Assembly (NCBI RefSeq): GCF_000170755.1
Contig: NZ_ABCK01000035.1
Location: 1-50,350 of the forward strand
Origin: Lentisphaera araneosa HTCC2155
GTDB lineage: Bacteria > Verrucomicrobiota > Lentisphaeria > Lentisphaerales > Lentisphaeraceae
DNA: 50,350 bases
Direction of reading: 5' to 3'
Shown: one piece after another, positions 49,821-50,350 of the stretch
Layout of the letters: every line of letters begins with the position of its first letter
How positions within the stretch are numbered: the stretch's first letter is position 1
Notes under the pieces: model-generated
What the model was told of the DNA's origin: nothing
The model's input: the letters and a program-made list of their open reading frames with translations, nothing else
Databases searched by the model: none
Position numbers and translations under genes: made by a program

Positions 49821-50350
49821 ATGAAAAAAATCGCTTCGTTTTTAGTGTTGGCGTTAATCTTTGGAGCCTCCTCCAGTGTGGTTGCGCAAAGTGGTCCTTC
49901 TGTAATTAAAATTTTGAAAGTTGACGTGAATAATAAGTTGGCACCGCCAATTACAGTCAATAATATTGTCAAGAGTTCGTCGCCCAGTTCAGGTGAATGG
50001 ACGGCTATTACTGTGCGATTTAAAGTTGAGGGAGTCTCAAAAAAACCTAACGCTTTAGATGATGGCACTTGGTTAGATAAAGTTAGTATTTCATGGAAAG
50101 GCTTGTTTAAGGCGAGAGATGGCAAGTATAAGAAAACTCAAAAAGCTGTTAAGTACGAAAGTTTAACAAACGGTGAGTATTATGCGACAATTCTTGTAGA
50201 TCCATCCTCGGTTAATCGCTATTTGGGTGGCGTAAAAGGCGCTAAAGATTTGAGTGTTTATGCGGTATTTAAAGTTGATGGTAAAACTCAATTAGATACT
50301 AAAATTTATGTACAAAACGGGAAAAGACAGAAAGCTTTAGCTACTGGGTT
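49821..50350 (+). CDS. Exported protein, possibly Amuc_1102-like pilus-associated; truncated by window end
   Basis: 176 codons are visible before the window ends. A signal peptide (KKIASFLVLALIFGASSSVVAQ) opens a beta-rich chain: VIKILKVDVNNKL, SGEWTAITVRFKVEG, WLDKVSISWKGLF, and NGEYYATILVDPSSVNRYLGG. This resembles the Akkermansia Amuc_1102 family, encoded near type IV pilus-like genes in that genus; the match is from memory. AAGGA-like bases (AAGGAAAA) precede the ATG. The frame is open through the end. Downstream genes would test the assignment. Confidence 0.6.
   Translation, partial: MKKIASFLVLALIFGASSSVVAQSGPSVIKILKVDVNNKLAPPITVNNIVKSSSPSSGEWTAITVRFKVEGVSKKPNALDDGTWLDKVSISWKGLFKARDGKYKKTQKAVKYESLTNGEYYATILVDPSSVNRYLGGVKGAKDLSVYAVFKVDGKTQLDTKIYVQNGKRQKALATG

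Noticed and set aside
1-50350. CRISPR arrays, rRNA genes and complete insertion sequences
   Set aside because: No regularly spaced repeats, no rRNA sequence and no transposase with terminal inverted repeats were seen on either strand.

Overview
The window looks like chromosomal DNA of a Gram-negative marine bacterium of the PVC superphylum, most likely a Lentisphaera-type organism. This is inferred from four S1 sulfatases with an FGE-fold lipoprotein, an eboA-eboB pair, an LptA-like and an AsmA-like envelope protein, and a possible Akkermansia-type pilus-associated protein at the right edge. I could not run a taxonomic search.

Left part (1-11.7 kb). A minus-strand run reads histidine kinase, sigma54-type response regulator, coaD, yceD, rpmF, with overlapping or almost abutting genes. 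Divergent from it are three tiny paralogous acidic lipoproteins leading into two membrane-protein genes. Then come a two-cupin ChrR-like protein, a mutY-recQ repair pair, and a GST / PNPOx-like pair divergent from a TetR regulator, with three copies of one palindromic operator between them.

Sulfatase region (11.7-20.9 kb). A solitary tyrosine recombinase of the type that accompanies IS91 elements precedes four secreted cysteine-type sulfatases. Two are tandem paralogues in an operon with an exported FGE-fold protein that lacks one of the two catalytic cysteines. An IclR-family regulator is divergent from that operon, with a perfect 10-bp inverted repeat in the shared intergenic region. No glycoside hydrolase or sugar transporter is present.

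Middle (21-33.8 kb). Ferritin, a small Cys-containing protein, a YdjI/YdjG-like SPFH and zinc-ribbon pair, a YgjP-like metallopeptidase, RapA, an orphan plasmid-type replication initiator, a DNA-binding/PTS-EIIA fusion coupled to trpF, a DUF3313 lipoprotein, a LysM protein, tRNA-Ser(UGA) with a clear promoter and terminator, and an SLC13 transporter.

Islet (33.8-35.7 kb). An 86-bp direct repeat that includes the last 30 nt of the SLC13 gene brackets about 1.7 kb with two AT-rich, unrecognised exported-protein genes and two long imperfect hairpins.

Right part (35.7-50.35 kb). An argH-eboA-eboB-lptA-like minus-strand run, a pair of envelope genes, an ankyrin/coiled-coil protein, an AsmA-like protein coupled to glgB, then divergent guaB-floA and a truncated exported protein. 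Most operons here use 1-8 nt overlaps (ATGA, TAATG), and three convergent gene pairs share a 4-bp stop overlap.
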